Source of the DNA: Thiomargarita sp.
Lineage (GTDB): Bacteria > Pseudomonadota > Gammaproteobacteria > Beggiatoales > Beggiatoaceae
DNA length: 6,589 bases
Assembly (NCBI GenBank): GCA_030635005.1
Contig: DAOVZS010000116.1
Span: forward strand, 1 to 6,589
Direction of reading: 5' to 3'
The position numbers and the translations under genes are program-made. The notes beneath the pieces are model-generated. The model was not told the origin of the DNA. It made no database searches and saw only the letters and a list, made by a program, of their open reading frames with translations. Of this stretch, positions 1 through 5,986 are shown piece after piece; position 1 is the first letter of the stretch; every line of letters begins with the position of its first letter.

Positions 1-1082
1 AGGTTATGTCGTGTATCTGGTAAAATACCATAAGGTTGAACCATTAATATTTGGGGGAATTTATTGCTCCCTTTTGGAGATATTGTCACCATGTAAGCAT
101 GCTGAATGACTTTATCTGCATCATCACTGTTTACAGTCTGTTCAGGCGAATCATTGGCTGTTTTTATGTCTGCTTTAATATGATATTGAATAGGTTTTTC
201 CGAGGCTACTCTTATTATTTGTATTGCAATTGTATAATATTTATTGATATAACGATAATTTATCCAAGAGCGTAATTCTGCTAATTGTTCAGGTTCTATA
301 AAGACATTCAAATCTTCATGAGATTTAAATTCCTTTTCACGTCGTAGAATGAGAATGGCAGTGATGGTTTTCTCATCAAGTCCAGGCAACATCATTAAAG
401 CTTCGCGGGTAGCGAGGTTAGGATTGATTGTAAATTTAGTCCCATATACAGTGAAGGCATTATTAATATCCATACCTTTAAAAACTTCTGCAAATCCTTT
501 AATCAATAAGATTTCTTCTACTGTTTCTATAGGCGCATTACGGGGTTCATAAGGAGGGGTTAAAGATTCATAATAGTCTTTTTCTGCGCCATTAGCATGC
601 TTTAAATCATCTTTATCAATCCAATCTTGCCACGCATCTTCTAAAGCATCTAATTGTTCAGGTTGATTACCGATGCGTTGTTCGAATAATTCTCGCCTAC
701 CTTTCTTAGATAACCGTAGAATATTTATTTTTCCGGCATGATTATAAATACGGACATTAACGGTTTCTGAAATAGGATACGCCAGTTTAAGTATGCGTCC
801 ATCAAAACGATACTTTTTATTTTTACGTTCACTCAAAGGAATTTCTTGCGATAAACTGGGGGGATCGGGCATTTTATTGATGAGTAATTCCATTTCTGCC
901 GCATGTAAGGCCTGAAGGGTGTCATTCCAAGTCTGAACACCCATTTTATTATGTGATACGATTTTAGCTGATACACGTGTTTCTATCGCTAAAGTGGCTA
1001 CGATTACGGTGATCAGCACAATAAACCATAATACGATAATTAAAATCGCACCCTTATTTTTTGTTTTTTTTAAGCTAAGCAT
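1..1082 (-). CDS. gspK: Type II secretion system minor pseudopilin GspK (3' end beyond window)
   Basis: Reading the minus strand from the ATG at 1080-1082 gives 360 codons without a stop, running off the left edge. The N-terminus is a class III prepilin signal: a short Lys-rich leader ending in Lys10-Gly11, then a hydrophobic helix (AILIIVLWFIVLITVIVATL). Position +5 of the mature protein is Ile, not Glu, which is the known hallmark of GspK among the pseudopilins. Further family features are the DWIDKDD stretch near residues 153-159, an acidic GAEKDYY block with a following PPY, the NAPIETVEEILL segment (182-193), and a helix-hairpin-helix-like region near 219-249 (INPNLATREAL, LPGLDEKT). In known systems GspK caps the pseudopilus tip with GspI and GspJ in the inner membrane and periplasm. 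The start overlaps the end of rfbD by 13 bp and has no obvious Shine-Dalgarno, suggesting coupled translation. At 360 or more residues it is slightly longer than many GspK proteins. The identification is firm; the C-terminus is not visible. Confidence 0.93.
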   Translation of the reverse strand, partial: MLSLKKTKNKGAILIIVLWFIVLITVIVATLAIETRVSAKIVSHNKMGVQTWNDTLQALHAAEMELLINKMPDPPSLSQEIPLSERKNKKYRFDGRILKLAYPISETVNVRIYNHAGKINILRLSKKGRRELFEQRIGNQPEQLDALEDAWQDWIDKDDLKHANGAEKDYYESLTPPYEPRNAPIETVEEILLIKGFAEVFKGMDINNAFTVYGTKFTINPNLATREALMMLPGLDEKTITAILILRREKEFKSHEDLNVFIEPEQLAELRSWINYRYINKYYTIAIQIIRVASEKPIQYHIKADIKTANDSPEQTVNSDDADKVIQHAYMVTISPKGSNKFPQILMVQPYGILPDTRHN

Positions 1083-1942
1083 AAGGCCAAAGCACGCTCC
1101 CAATCGGGTAAAGTGATACCCAATGTTTGGGTCAATTTTACATTAGATAATACAGAATAAGCGGGACGTTGTGCAGGTGTTGGATAATCGGCGGTGGTGA
1201 TAGGTAAAATATGAGGTTGTTTTTCAGCATAAGCGATAATGGCTTTAGCAAATTCATACCAATTGGTTTGCCCAGCACAGGTTAAATGATAAATACCAGA
1301 TAAGCCTTCAATATTATCTTGATATAAGGGGGAGTGCAGTTGTGCGAGTATTTGTGTTGTGGCTTGTGCAATCATTCGACTCCAAGTCGGTGCGCCAATT
1401 TGATCATTGACTACTTTGATTTCAGAACGTTCTTTGGCAAGACGTTGCATAGTGAGTAAAAAATTTTTACCCCGTAAACCATATACCCAAGCGGTGCGTA
1501 AAATTAAATATCGTCCCCCAACAGCTTGAATCGCTTGTTCACCAGCCAGTTTACTTTTTCCATATTCTCCCATTGGATTTACAATATCTTGTTCAGTATA
1601 GGGAGATGCGTGTTCACCTTGAAACACGTAATCTGTTGAATAATGTATTAATAATGTATTAAGGCGGTGACTTTCTTCAGCTAATATTCCAGGTGCAATC
1701 GCATTCACTGTATGTGCGAGCTGTGATTCCTTTTCCGCATTATCCACAGCTGTGTAAGCAGCTGCATTGAGAATAACATTAGGTTTAAGTTCACGAATAA
1801 CATTGCGGATTGAATCTGGTTTTGTCAGATCAATACGATTTCTATTGGCAACATATATTTGACCCAGTGAAGAAAGGCATCGGTGTAATTCCCAACCCAC
1901 TTGACCTGTAGCACCCATCAGTAAAATTATTTTATTGGACAT
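1070..1942 (-). CDS. rfbD: dTDP-4-dehydrorhamnose reductase
   Basis: This 290-residue protein is a full-length extended short-chain dehydrogenase of the RmlD/RfbD family, which reduces dTDP-4-dehydro-L-rhamnose to dTDP-L-rhamnose with NAD(P)H in the cytoplasm, the last step of the pathway supplying rhamnose for O-antigen and other surface glycans. Visible motifs are the Rossmann nucleotide-binding loop GATGQVG at residues 10-16, NAAAYTAVDNAE near 59-70, STDYVF at 102-107, and the catalytic YGKSK at 127-131 (Tyr127, Lys131; Thr103 as the probable Ser/Thr partner). RTAWVYG and a C-terminal segment matching the substrate-binding part of the family follow. The usual partners rfbA, rfbB and rfbC are absent, so the gene stands apart from its pathway here. 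It ends inside the start of gspK. The ATG at 1942 is chosen because it leaves the normal short N-terminus before the Rossmann loop, although no clear Shine-Dalgarno precedes it. Confidence 0.95.
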   Translation of the reverse strand: MSNKIILLMGATGQVGWELHRCLSSLGQIYVANRNRIDLTKPDSIRNVIRELKPNVILNAAAYTAVDNAEKESQLAHTVNAIAPGILAEESHRLNTLLIHYSTDYVFQGEHASPYTEQDIVNPMGEYGKSKLAGEQAIQAVGGRYLILRTAWVYGLRGKNFLLTMQRLAKERSEIKVVNDQIGAPTWSRMIAQATTQILAQLHSPLYQDNIEGLSGIYHLTCAGQTNWYEFAKAIIAYAEKQPHILPITTADYPTPAQRPAYSVLSNVKLTQTLGITLPDWERALALCLA

Positions 1943-1973
1943 AATATGATGTCAATGGTATGTAAGTGACGAG

Positions 1974-2003
1974 ATAGCGTGCAAAAATTTTTTTGCACGC
2001 TAT
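1974..2003 (-). terminator. Perfect 14-bp inverted repeat just after the YbjN-like gene
   Basis: The arms at 1974-1987 (ATAGCGTGCAAAAA) and 1990-2003 are exact reverse complements around a 2-base centre. The hairpin begins 7 bases past the stop of the gene at 2011-2529 and ends 31 bases before the rfbD start. The core GCGTGC stem is stable, but no run of T follows on either strand, so it is not a textbook rho-independent terminator. It may mark or protect the 3' end of the upstream transcript, or attenuate read-through into rfbD. Confidence 0.5.
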
Positions 2004-2010
2004 GATAAGT

Positions 2011-2529
2011 TTATTCTGAGTCTCTATTACTCTCTTGCAAAAATCTACGAAAAGCTGCACGTGATATAGCAAAAACTCTTGTGAATTCTATCACATTTTT
2101 CTTGCTGATCCCCCCATCTGAAAGCAAGTCACTTTCCAATATCGGATCGTTATCGCTATCCAAGTAGGCTCTTGTCAATCTTTTCGTTTTATTCCATTCG
2201 TTCATATCCTCATAAATCCATTTTCCACCGCTAACCCCATAAAAGAATTGCAAGTCACCACTTTTTGTATTATATAAAATTACTGTACTTCCTTCAATTT
2301 TCATCCGAATTTTTCCAGATTTTATAATACTGACGCCCATATACCCTTCTTCTTGCAAGATTTTAATAAGATCTTGATCAGAAAATTTATCCACGATGGG
2401 AGCATTGGATGTTTGAGATATCTCGTCAGCCATATCTATGAAGGACGTGCCTGACTCTGTACCTGCTGATACGCCATTAATAGTCAGTGCTAGGCACAAA
2501 GATATGAGTATATTTAATCTTTTCAACAT
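2011..2529 (-). CDS. Exported YbjN-domain protein
   Basis: This 172-residue protein starts with a Sec signal peptide (Lys3-Arg4, a hydrophobic stretch to about residue 20, probable cleavage after VSA at 22). After a Ser/Thr-rich linker, residues 46-166 resemble the YbjN family (bacterial proteins with a type III secretion chaperone-like fold). Supporting features are an N-terminal helix DLIKILQEEGY (53-63), alternating strands including VILYNTKSGDLQFFYG, a WNKTKRLTRAYLDSDNDP segment (112-129) and the characteristic end ESDLLSDGGISKKNVIEF (132-149) followed by a final helix. The role of YbjN proteins is poorly defined; in Escherichia coli the gene is linked to stress and motility phenotypes. 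A signal peptide implies a periplasmic version here, unlike the usual cytoplasmic members. A good Shine-Dalgarno (AAAGGAAAA at 2535-2543) supports the ATG at 2529. The gene is flanked by a candidate promoter and a 3' hairpin, so it may be an independent unit between proB and rfbD. Confidence 0.78.
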   Translation of the reverse strand: MLKRLNILISLCLALTINGVSAGTESGTSFIDMADEISQTSNAPIVDKFSDQDLIKILQEEGYMGVSIIKSGKIRMKIEGSTVILYNTKSGDLQFFYGVSGGKWIYEDMNEWNKTKRLTRAYLDSDNDPILESDLLSDGGISKKNVIEFTRVFAISRAAFRRFLQESNRDSE

Positions 2530-2573
2530 GTTTGTTTTCCTTTAATTAAAATCAATTACCAACAACAGAGTCA

Positions 2574-2603
2574 ATAATATCATTAAGTATTAGTGATAAG
2601 CAA
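2574..2603 (-). promoter_or_regulatory. Candidate sigma-70 promoter for the YbjN-like gene
   Basis: On the minus strand there is TTGCTT (2598-2603), an 18-base spacer, and TATTAT (2574-2579, one mismatch to TATAAT). Transcription would begin near 2566, leaving a leader of roughly 37 bases containing the Shine-Dalgarno. A second pairing, TTGACT (2569-2574) with TTTAAT (2545-2550), also looks good by consensus but would start transcription inside the Shine-Dalgarno, so it is less likely. This is a consensus match only, in AT-rich DNA. Confidence 0.35.
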
Positions 2604-2607
2604 ATAG

Positions 2608-3708
2608 TTATATTAATACCAAATTATCGCGATGAATCAACTCGGATTCATCCACATAACCTAAAAGTTCTCTAATGGTATCACTAGAACGTCCTAAAAT
2701 TTTGGACGTTTCTTTTGCATTGTAATTCACCAAACCTCGCGCAATCTCTTGTTCTTTCGAGTTGAGACAGACCACCATGTCTCCACGTGCAAAGTCTCCT
2801 TCTATACGTTGCACACCAATAGGCAAAAGACTTTTACCCGAATAGCGTAATACTTTCACAGCACCATCATCTAAATACAATTTACCGTGCATTTTTAAAT
2901 GTGACGCTAACCATTGTTTACGTGCTGTTATGGGTACTTTATCTGGTAATAATACAGTACCAATGTGTTCTTCTGATGCAATTCGTATCAGCACATTGTC
3001 AACTTTTCCAGAGGCAATATGTGTTGTCGTCCCAGAACGTGCAGCAAGAGTAGCAGCTTTAAGCTTGGTCAACATGCCCCCACGTCCTAACTTTCCGCCT
3101 GTGTCTCCTGCCATTGCTTTTAAACGAGATTCACCTGCATATGCACGATGAATTAAGCATGCGCTGGGATCAATACGCGGATCACATTCGTATAATCCTT
3201 CTTGATCTGTGAGTATAATAAGGAGATCTGCTTCTATCAAATTCGCGACTAATCCTGCTAAGGTGTCATTATCTCCAAAACGAATTTCGTCTGTTGTCAC
3301 TGTATCATTTTCATTAATAACAGGTACTACCTTTAAATTAAGTAAGGTACGTAAGGTGCTGCGTGCATTGAGGTAGCGTTGACGATTGGCTAAATCATCA
3401 TGAGTCAATAAAATTTGTGCAGTATGCATCGCATGTTCTTGAAAAAAAGATTCATACGTTTGTATCATGCCCATTTGTCCAATGGCAGCAGCAGCTTGTA
3501 ATTGATACAGTGCGGTGGGACGTTCTGTCCAATTTAAACGTGTCATGCCCGCTGCTACAGCACCAGAGGAGACTAATACTAATTCGATATCACGTTTTTG
3601 CAGGATAGCCATTTGTGCTACCCATTTTTTGATTGAAATCTTATCTAATCCTTGACCATTATTGGTTAATAATGCACTGCCTATTTTAATAACCCAGCGT
3701 TTTTTCAT
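2608..3708 (-). CDS. proB: Glutamate 5-kinase
   Basis: This 366-residue protein has nearly the same length as Escherichia coli ProB (367). ProB phosphorylates L-glutamate with ATP to gamma-glutamyl phosphate, the first and feedback-regulated step of proline synthesis in the cytoplasm. The N-terminal amino-acid-kinase domain shows the phosphate-binding KIGSALL (8-14), VSSGAVAAG (46-54), QAAAAIGQ (71-78), VPVINENDT (128-136), FGDNDTLAGLVA (144-155), ILTDQEGLY (165-173) and the Gly-rich GGKLGRGGMLTK (204-215). Residues from about 275 onward form the PUA domain (KLYLDDGAVKVL, RGLVNY, ending in LIHRDNLVLI), as in most proteobacterial ProB. No key residue appears lost. The start codon shares one base with the stop of the preceding OmpA-like gene (TAATG), so translation is probably coupled, with a weak GGTGA as the only Shine-Dalgarno-like sequence. 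The partner proA is not in the window. Confidence 0.97.
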   Translation of the reverse strand: MKKRWVIKIGSALLTNNGQGLDKISIKKWVAQMAILQKRDIELVLVSSGAVAAGMTRLNWTERPTALYQLQAAAAIGQMGMIQTYESFFQEHAMHTAQILLTHDDLANRQRYLNARSTLRTLLNLKVVPVINENDTVTTDEIRFGDNDTLAGLVANLIEADLLIILTDQEGLYECDPRIDPSACLIHRAYAGESRLKAMAGDTGGKLGRGGMLTKLKAATLAARSGTTTHIASGKVDNVLIRIASEEHIGTVLLPDKVPITARKQWLASHLKMHGKLYLDDGAVKVLRYSGKSLLPIGVQRIEGDFARGDMVVCLNSKEQEIARGLVNYNAKETSKILGRSSDTIRELLGYVDESELIHRDNLVLI

Positions 3709-4598
3709 TATTTCACCACTAATTCTACGCGCCGATTCAGTGTTTTAATTTCAGCAGGTGTATAATATTCAGGATTTAAAAGTGCTAAGGGTTGTCTATC
3801 TCCTTGACTACTGGTCAGGATTCTCGCTTCAATCTTTGCTTTTCTAATTAAATAAACCTTTAACGCTTGGATATATCTTTTTGAAATACAGGCACATGCT
3901 TCCACTTCAGGGTTTTGATGTCCAATTAATGAGATTTCTGTGAAAGCATATTGTTTAAAATAAGCACCTAACTGTCGGGCAACCATTTTGCCTTTCTTAC
4001 TAAGATGTACACTGCTGTGATTGTCATCAAAAGGTAAGGGGATAATGCGTTTTTTAGGGGTAAAATTACGCACCTTATCACGCATCATACCAGTCGCTTT
4101 ACCTGCATAAGTGATCGTGGCATCTAAATTACCTGATAACACTTGTGTTTCTGACGCTAATTGAAAGATTTCTTTTATCTTGATAAGTGGGGGAGCTTGT
4201 GGCGTTTCTTTGATATCTGCTATTAAATCAAGTGCTTTATTATAAAATTTAGTGGCTTTTATCCAATCTTTTTTTTGTACAGCACAGGTTGCACGTACTA
4301 ACTGTGTACGCCAGAGTGTCATTGGAATGTTTTGTAATAATTCTTCTGCTTGAGCACATTGTGTTTGTTGTATTAACGCTTCGGCTTGTGTGGTCATCAA
4401 TACTGCCATACGACGTTTTAGTTGTTCTAAATAATCTGTTGAGCAGTTAGTTTGCGTTTCAATAAGCGTTAATAATCGTGCTAATCGCTCTATATTTTTA
4501 TCTTGTACGGCTTGTTCTACCTCTAATTGATAACAGTTTGCAAAACTTAATAGGGGAAAAAGTAACAGAATACTTAAAGCAGTTTTTATAGGCATCAT
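3708..4598 (-). CDS. Periplasmic TPR-like protein with a divergent C-terminal OmpA-like domain
   Basis: This 296-residue protein begins with a Sec signal peptide (hydrophobic residues 7-18, likely cleavage after SFA at 20). Cys22 is not preceded by a lipobox, so a lipoprotein is unlikely. Residues about 30-170 are helical, with TPR-like spacing (QAEALIQQ, AEELLQNIP, ATCAVQKKDWIKATKFYNKALDLI). Residues about 186-296 match the OmpA/Pal peptidoglycan-associated fold: IIPLPFDDN at the first strand, SKKGKMVARQLGAYF helix, ISLIGHQNP (223-230), SKRYIQALKVYL (239-250), and LNRRVELVV (287-295). The Asp of the family GHTD motif is Asn229 and the Arg of the LSxxRA motif is Tyr242, so the usual diaminopimelate contacts look lost, while the NRRV end is kept. 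Six Cys remain after the signal peptide (22, 52, 81, 105, 235, 237). It probably sits in the periplasm, perhaps on the cell wall or a protein partner; the function is unknown. Two ATGs (4598 and 4595) are possible starts; neither has a clear Shine-Dalgarno. Confidence 0.75.
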   Translation of the reverse strand: MMPIKTALSILLLFPLLSFANCYQLEVEQAVQDKNIERLARLLTLIETQTNCSTDYLEQLKRRMAVLMTTQAEALIQQTQCAQAEELLQNIPMTLWRTQLVRATCAVQKKDWIKATKFYNKALDLIADIKETPQAPPLIKIKEIFQLASETQVLSGNLDATITYAGKATGMMRDKVRNFTPKKRIIPLPFDDNHSSVHLSKKGKMVARQLGAYFKQYAFTEISLIGHQNPEVEACACISKRYIQALKVYLIRKAKIEARILTSSQGDRQPLALLNPEYYTPAEIKTLNRRVELVVK

Positions 4599-4653
4599 TT
4601 TTTGCGTCTATTGTAGTATAATTGATTTTTTTATAAAAAGGTAAACATACAAG
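4599..4653. promoter_or_regulatory. Divergent promoter region between the OmpA-like and nuclease genes
   Basis: These 55 bases separate two divergent genes. On the plus strand TATAAT at 4617-4622 is a perfect -10 hexamer, but no good -35 lies at the normal distance. A start near 4629 would give a short leader containing AAAAAGG (4635-4641), the probable Shine-Dalgarno for the nuclease. On the minus strand TATACT (complement of 4615-4620) is a -10 candidate that overlaps it, again with only a weak -35 (TTTACC or nearby). Overlapping -10 elements would make the two promoters compete. The assignment is from consensus only. Confidence 0.4.
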
Positions 4654-5124
4654 ATGTTACGTATTATTATCATGCTCTCATTATTAGCCATATTTCCAAC
4701 TTCTGCTATGGCGCGTTCTTCTATCGAATGTACAGTTTTAAGCATTTATGATGGAGATACCATGACGTTACGGTGTGTAGGTCAGAAAGTAAAAGTACGT
4801 TTGTACTGTATTGACACTGCAGAAATGAAGCAAACACCTTGGGGAATACAAGCACGTGATTATTTACGTTCTATCACACCCAAAAAGGTATCCTTGGTTA
4901 AAATTGATACAGATCGGTATGGACGCATTGTAGGAGAAGTGTATAGTGATCAGCTTAATTTAAATTTAGCACTCATTAAAGCGAGTAAAGCCGCCGTTTA
5001 TAACACTTATTGTAAAAAACCAGAATATAAAAAAGCGGAACGGCACGCTAAAAAGAGTCACAATGGAATATGGTCACAATCTGGTTTACATCAAACGCCT
5101 TGGATATGGCGGAGAAAACATTAA
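4654..5124 (+). CDS. Secreted thermonuclease (staphylococcal nuclease-like domain)
   Basis: This 156-residue protein has a signal peptide (hydrophobic residues 4-14, likely cleavage after AMA at 20), then one staphylococcal nuclease (SNc) fold covering about residues 24-145. Members hydrolyse DNA and RNA with a calcium-dependent mechanism. All the residues that matter in the Staphylococcus aureus enzyme are present with the right spacing: YDGDT with Asp35 (Asp21 equivalent), VRLYCIDTAE with Arg49, Asp54 and Glu57 (Arg35, Asp40, Glu43), and DRYGR with Arg91 (Arg87). The enzyme is therefore predicted to be active, in the periplasm or outside the cell. The region from about 115 is Lys-rich (YCKKPEYKKAERHAKK), and the typical NGIW ending is present at 136-139. 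The protein retains Cys at 26, 41, 52 and 119. The start ATG follows AAGG by 12 bases; an internal Met7 is a less likely start because it shortens the signal peptide. Substrate uptake, nutrient scavenging or self-DNA turnover are all possible roles. Confidence 0.93.
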   Translation: MLRIIIMLSLLAIFPTSAMARSSIECTVLSIYDGDTMTLRCVGQKVKVRLYCIDTAEMKQTPWGIQARDYLRSITPKKVSLVKIDTDRYGRIVGEVYSDQLNLNLALIKASKAAVYNTYCKKPEYKKAERHAKKSHNGIWSQSGLHQTPWIWRRKH

Positions 5125-5174
5125 AATTTACGCTTAAGTGAATTATCTTATCAAATGTATCAGGAGTTTTCAAT

Positions 5175-5615
5175 ATGTATTGGTTACTTGCCCTCATGAC
5201 GTGTAGTTTAGTAGGTATGATTGCAATGGGCATTTATTTAGAAATGCGTCCTTTTCATCAAGCACAAACGTGGTTTAAAAGCACGGTATCAGTCAATTTG
5301 TTGACTTTTGTTGTGGCACAAATTGTCTTATTATTATTAGGCATACAAGAAGTTATGGCAGAACCCACTGCCAGCACCGCAGTTCGTGAAATCTCGGTGG
5401 GTATGGGATTAGCTATGATAGGCGTGGGTATTCCCACTGCTTTTGCAACAATAGGGGCGGGTATTGCAGTGGGTCCAGTAGGTGCTGCGTCATTAGCGGT
5501 GATTGCTGAAAAACCTGAAGTATTCGGACGTACATTAGTCTATCTTGGTTTAGCAGAAGGGATTGCTATTTATGGGCTTGTGGTGAGTATTTTACTGTTA
5601 GGAAAATTGGGATGA
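5175..5615 (+). CDS. ntpK: A/V-type ATPase membrane rotor subunit K (proteolipid c-like subunit)
   Basis: This 146-residue hydrophobic protein has four predicted membrane helices, about residues 3-22, 41-60, 74-104 and 118-144. The second pair is the classical proteolipid hairpin: Gly/Ala-rich GIPTAFATIGAGIAVGPVGAA (85-105), a polar loop AEKPEVFGRT (111-120) and the outer helix LGLAEGIAIYGLVVSILLL (124-142), where Glu128 is the expected ion-carrying carboxylate. The first hairpin has no equivalent carboxylate in its helices, so one ion site per four-helix subunit is expected, as in V-type K subunits. The residue after Glu128 is Gly instead of the Ser/Thr common in sodium-binding F-type c subunits, a weak hint toward protons. 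Such subunits form the membrane ring that couples ion flow to ATP synthesis or hydrolysis. A strong Shine-Dalgarno (AGGAG at 5162-5166) fixes the ATG. The stop overlaps the start of subunit F. Subunits A, B, D, E, C and I are not present. Confidence 0.9.
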   Translation: MYWLLALMTCSLVGMIAMGIYLEMRPFHQAQTWFKSTVSVNLLTFVVAQIVLLLLGIQEVMAEPTASTAVREISVGMGLAMIGVGIPTAFATIGAGIAVGPVGAASLAVIAEKPEVFGRTLVYLGLAEGIAIYGLVVSILLLGKLG

Positions 5616-5935
5616 GACTCATTTTTATGGGCAGTCAAGCGTTAGCAGAGGGATTTGCGTTATTGGGGTTTGAAATTTTTCAAAATGCGACTGTTGAGAT
5701 TGTTGAAAATGAATTGGCAATTTTATTGAAAAGTAAAGAAAAGGCTTTAGTTTTTATTGAAGATACACTGACTCAAAAACACGCGGGGTCTTTTTTTTTA
5801 CGGGCACGTACAGAATCGGATAGGATTATTATGACAGAAATTCCACCGCTCAGTACACCAGAAACGTATCGCCCTTCAGTAGAGGATTTGCTGGTGAGAG
5901 TATTAGGGACTTCTGCATTAGATAGCCCAACTTAA
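5612..5935 (+). CDS. A/V-type ATPase central-stalk subunit F
   Basis: This 107-residue soluble protein matches the V/A-ATPase subunit F family (called NtpG in Enterococcus), a small Rossmann-like protein attached to the central rotor shaft next to subunit D. It shows the expected N-terminal strand and loop (MRLIFMGSQALAEGFALLGFE), a second strand ALVFIEDTL (45-53), the conserved IIMTEIPPL (72-80) followed by a Tyr at 86, and a C-terminal helix SVEDLLVRVLG (89-99). Its length is typical. The ATG overlaps the stop of subunit K (ATGA), and AGGA at 5600-5603 within the K gene serves as Shine-Dalgarno, so the two are surely co-expressed. Residues 61-63 are encoded across an uninterrupted run of nine T (5791-5799), a possible slippage site. 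The only other ATPase subunit in view is K. Sequence drift in subunit F is generally high, but the motif order makes the call reasonably firm. Confidence 0.85.
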   Translation: MRLIFMGSQALAEGFALLGFEIFQNATVEIVENELAILLKSKEKALVFIEDTLTQKHAGSFFLRARTESDRIIMTEIPPLSTPETYRPSVEDLLVRVLGTSALDSPT

Positions 5936-5965
5936 TTGTTAAGCAAAATAAGATTAATGACAAAG

Positions 5966-5983
5966 AGGGGAACAACCTCCCCT
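5966..5983. terminator. Hairpin terminator between convergent genes
   Basis: AGGGGA (5966-5971) and TCCCCT (5978-5983) form a perfect 6-bp, GC-rich stem with a 6-base loop, 31 bases after the subunit F stop. On the plus strand it is followed by a pyrimidine-rich TTCCTTAATTTT tract; on the minus strand by CTCTTTGTCATT. It lies 3 bases outside the stop of the convergent gene at 5987-6367, so it probably stops transcription in both directions, more efficiently on the plus strand. Confidence 0.7.
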
Positions 5984-5986
5984 TCC

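Noticed and set aside
51..552. Two plus-strand frames (51-275 and 349-552)
   Set aside because: Both lie opposite the clear gspK frame, show no family features and have no ribosome sites; they are shadows of the real gene.
1950..1955. Exact TTGACA -35 hexamer on the minus strand before rfbD
   Set aside because: It lies only 7 bases before the rfbD ATG, so any transcript from it would start inside the coding region.
2930..3608. Plus-strand frames opposite proB (2930-3151 and 3417-3608)
   Set aside because: They run antisense to the strongly conserved ProB kinase domain and have no independent support.
3708..4598. Lipoprotein reading of the OmpA-like protein because of Cys22
   Set aside because: The residue before the Cys is Asn, and the preceding residues do not form a lipobox; ordinary cleavage after Ala20 fits better.
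5048..5233. Minus-strand frame across the nuclease/subunit K junction
   Set aside because: It overlaps two well-supported genes and the clear Shine-Dalgarno of subunit K, and its protein has no recognisable features.
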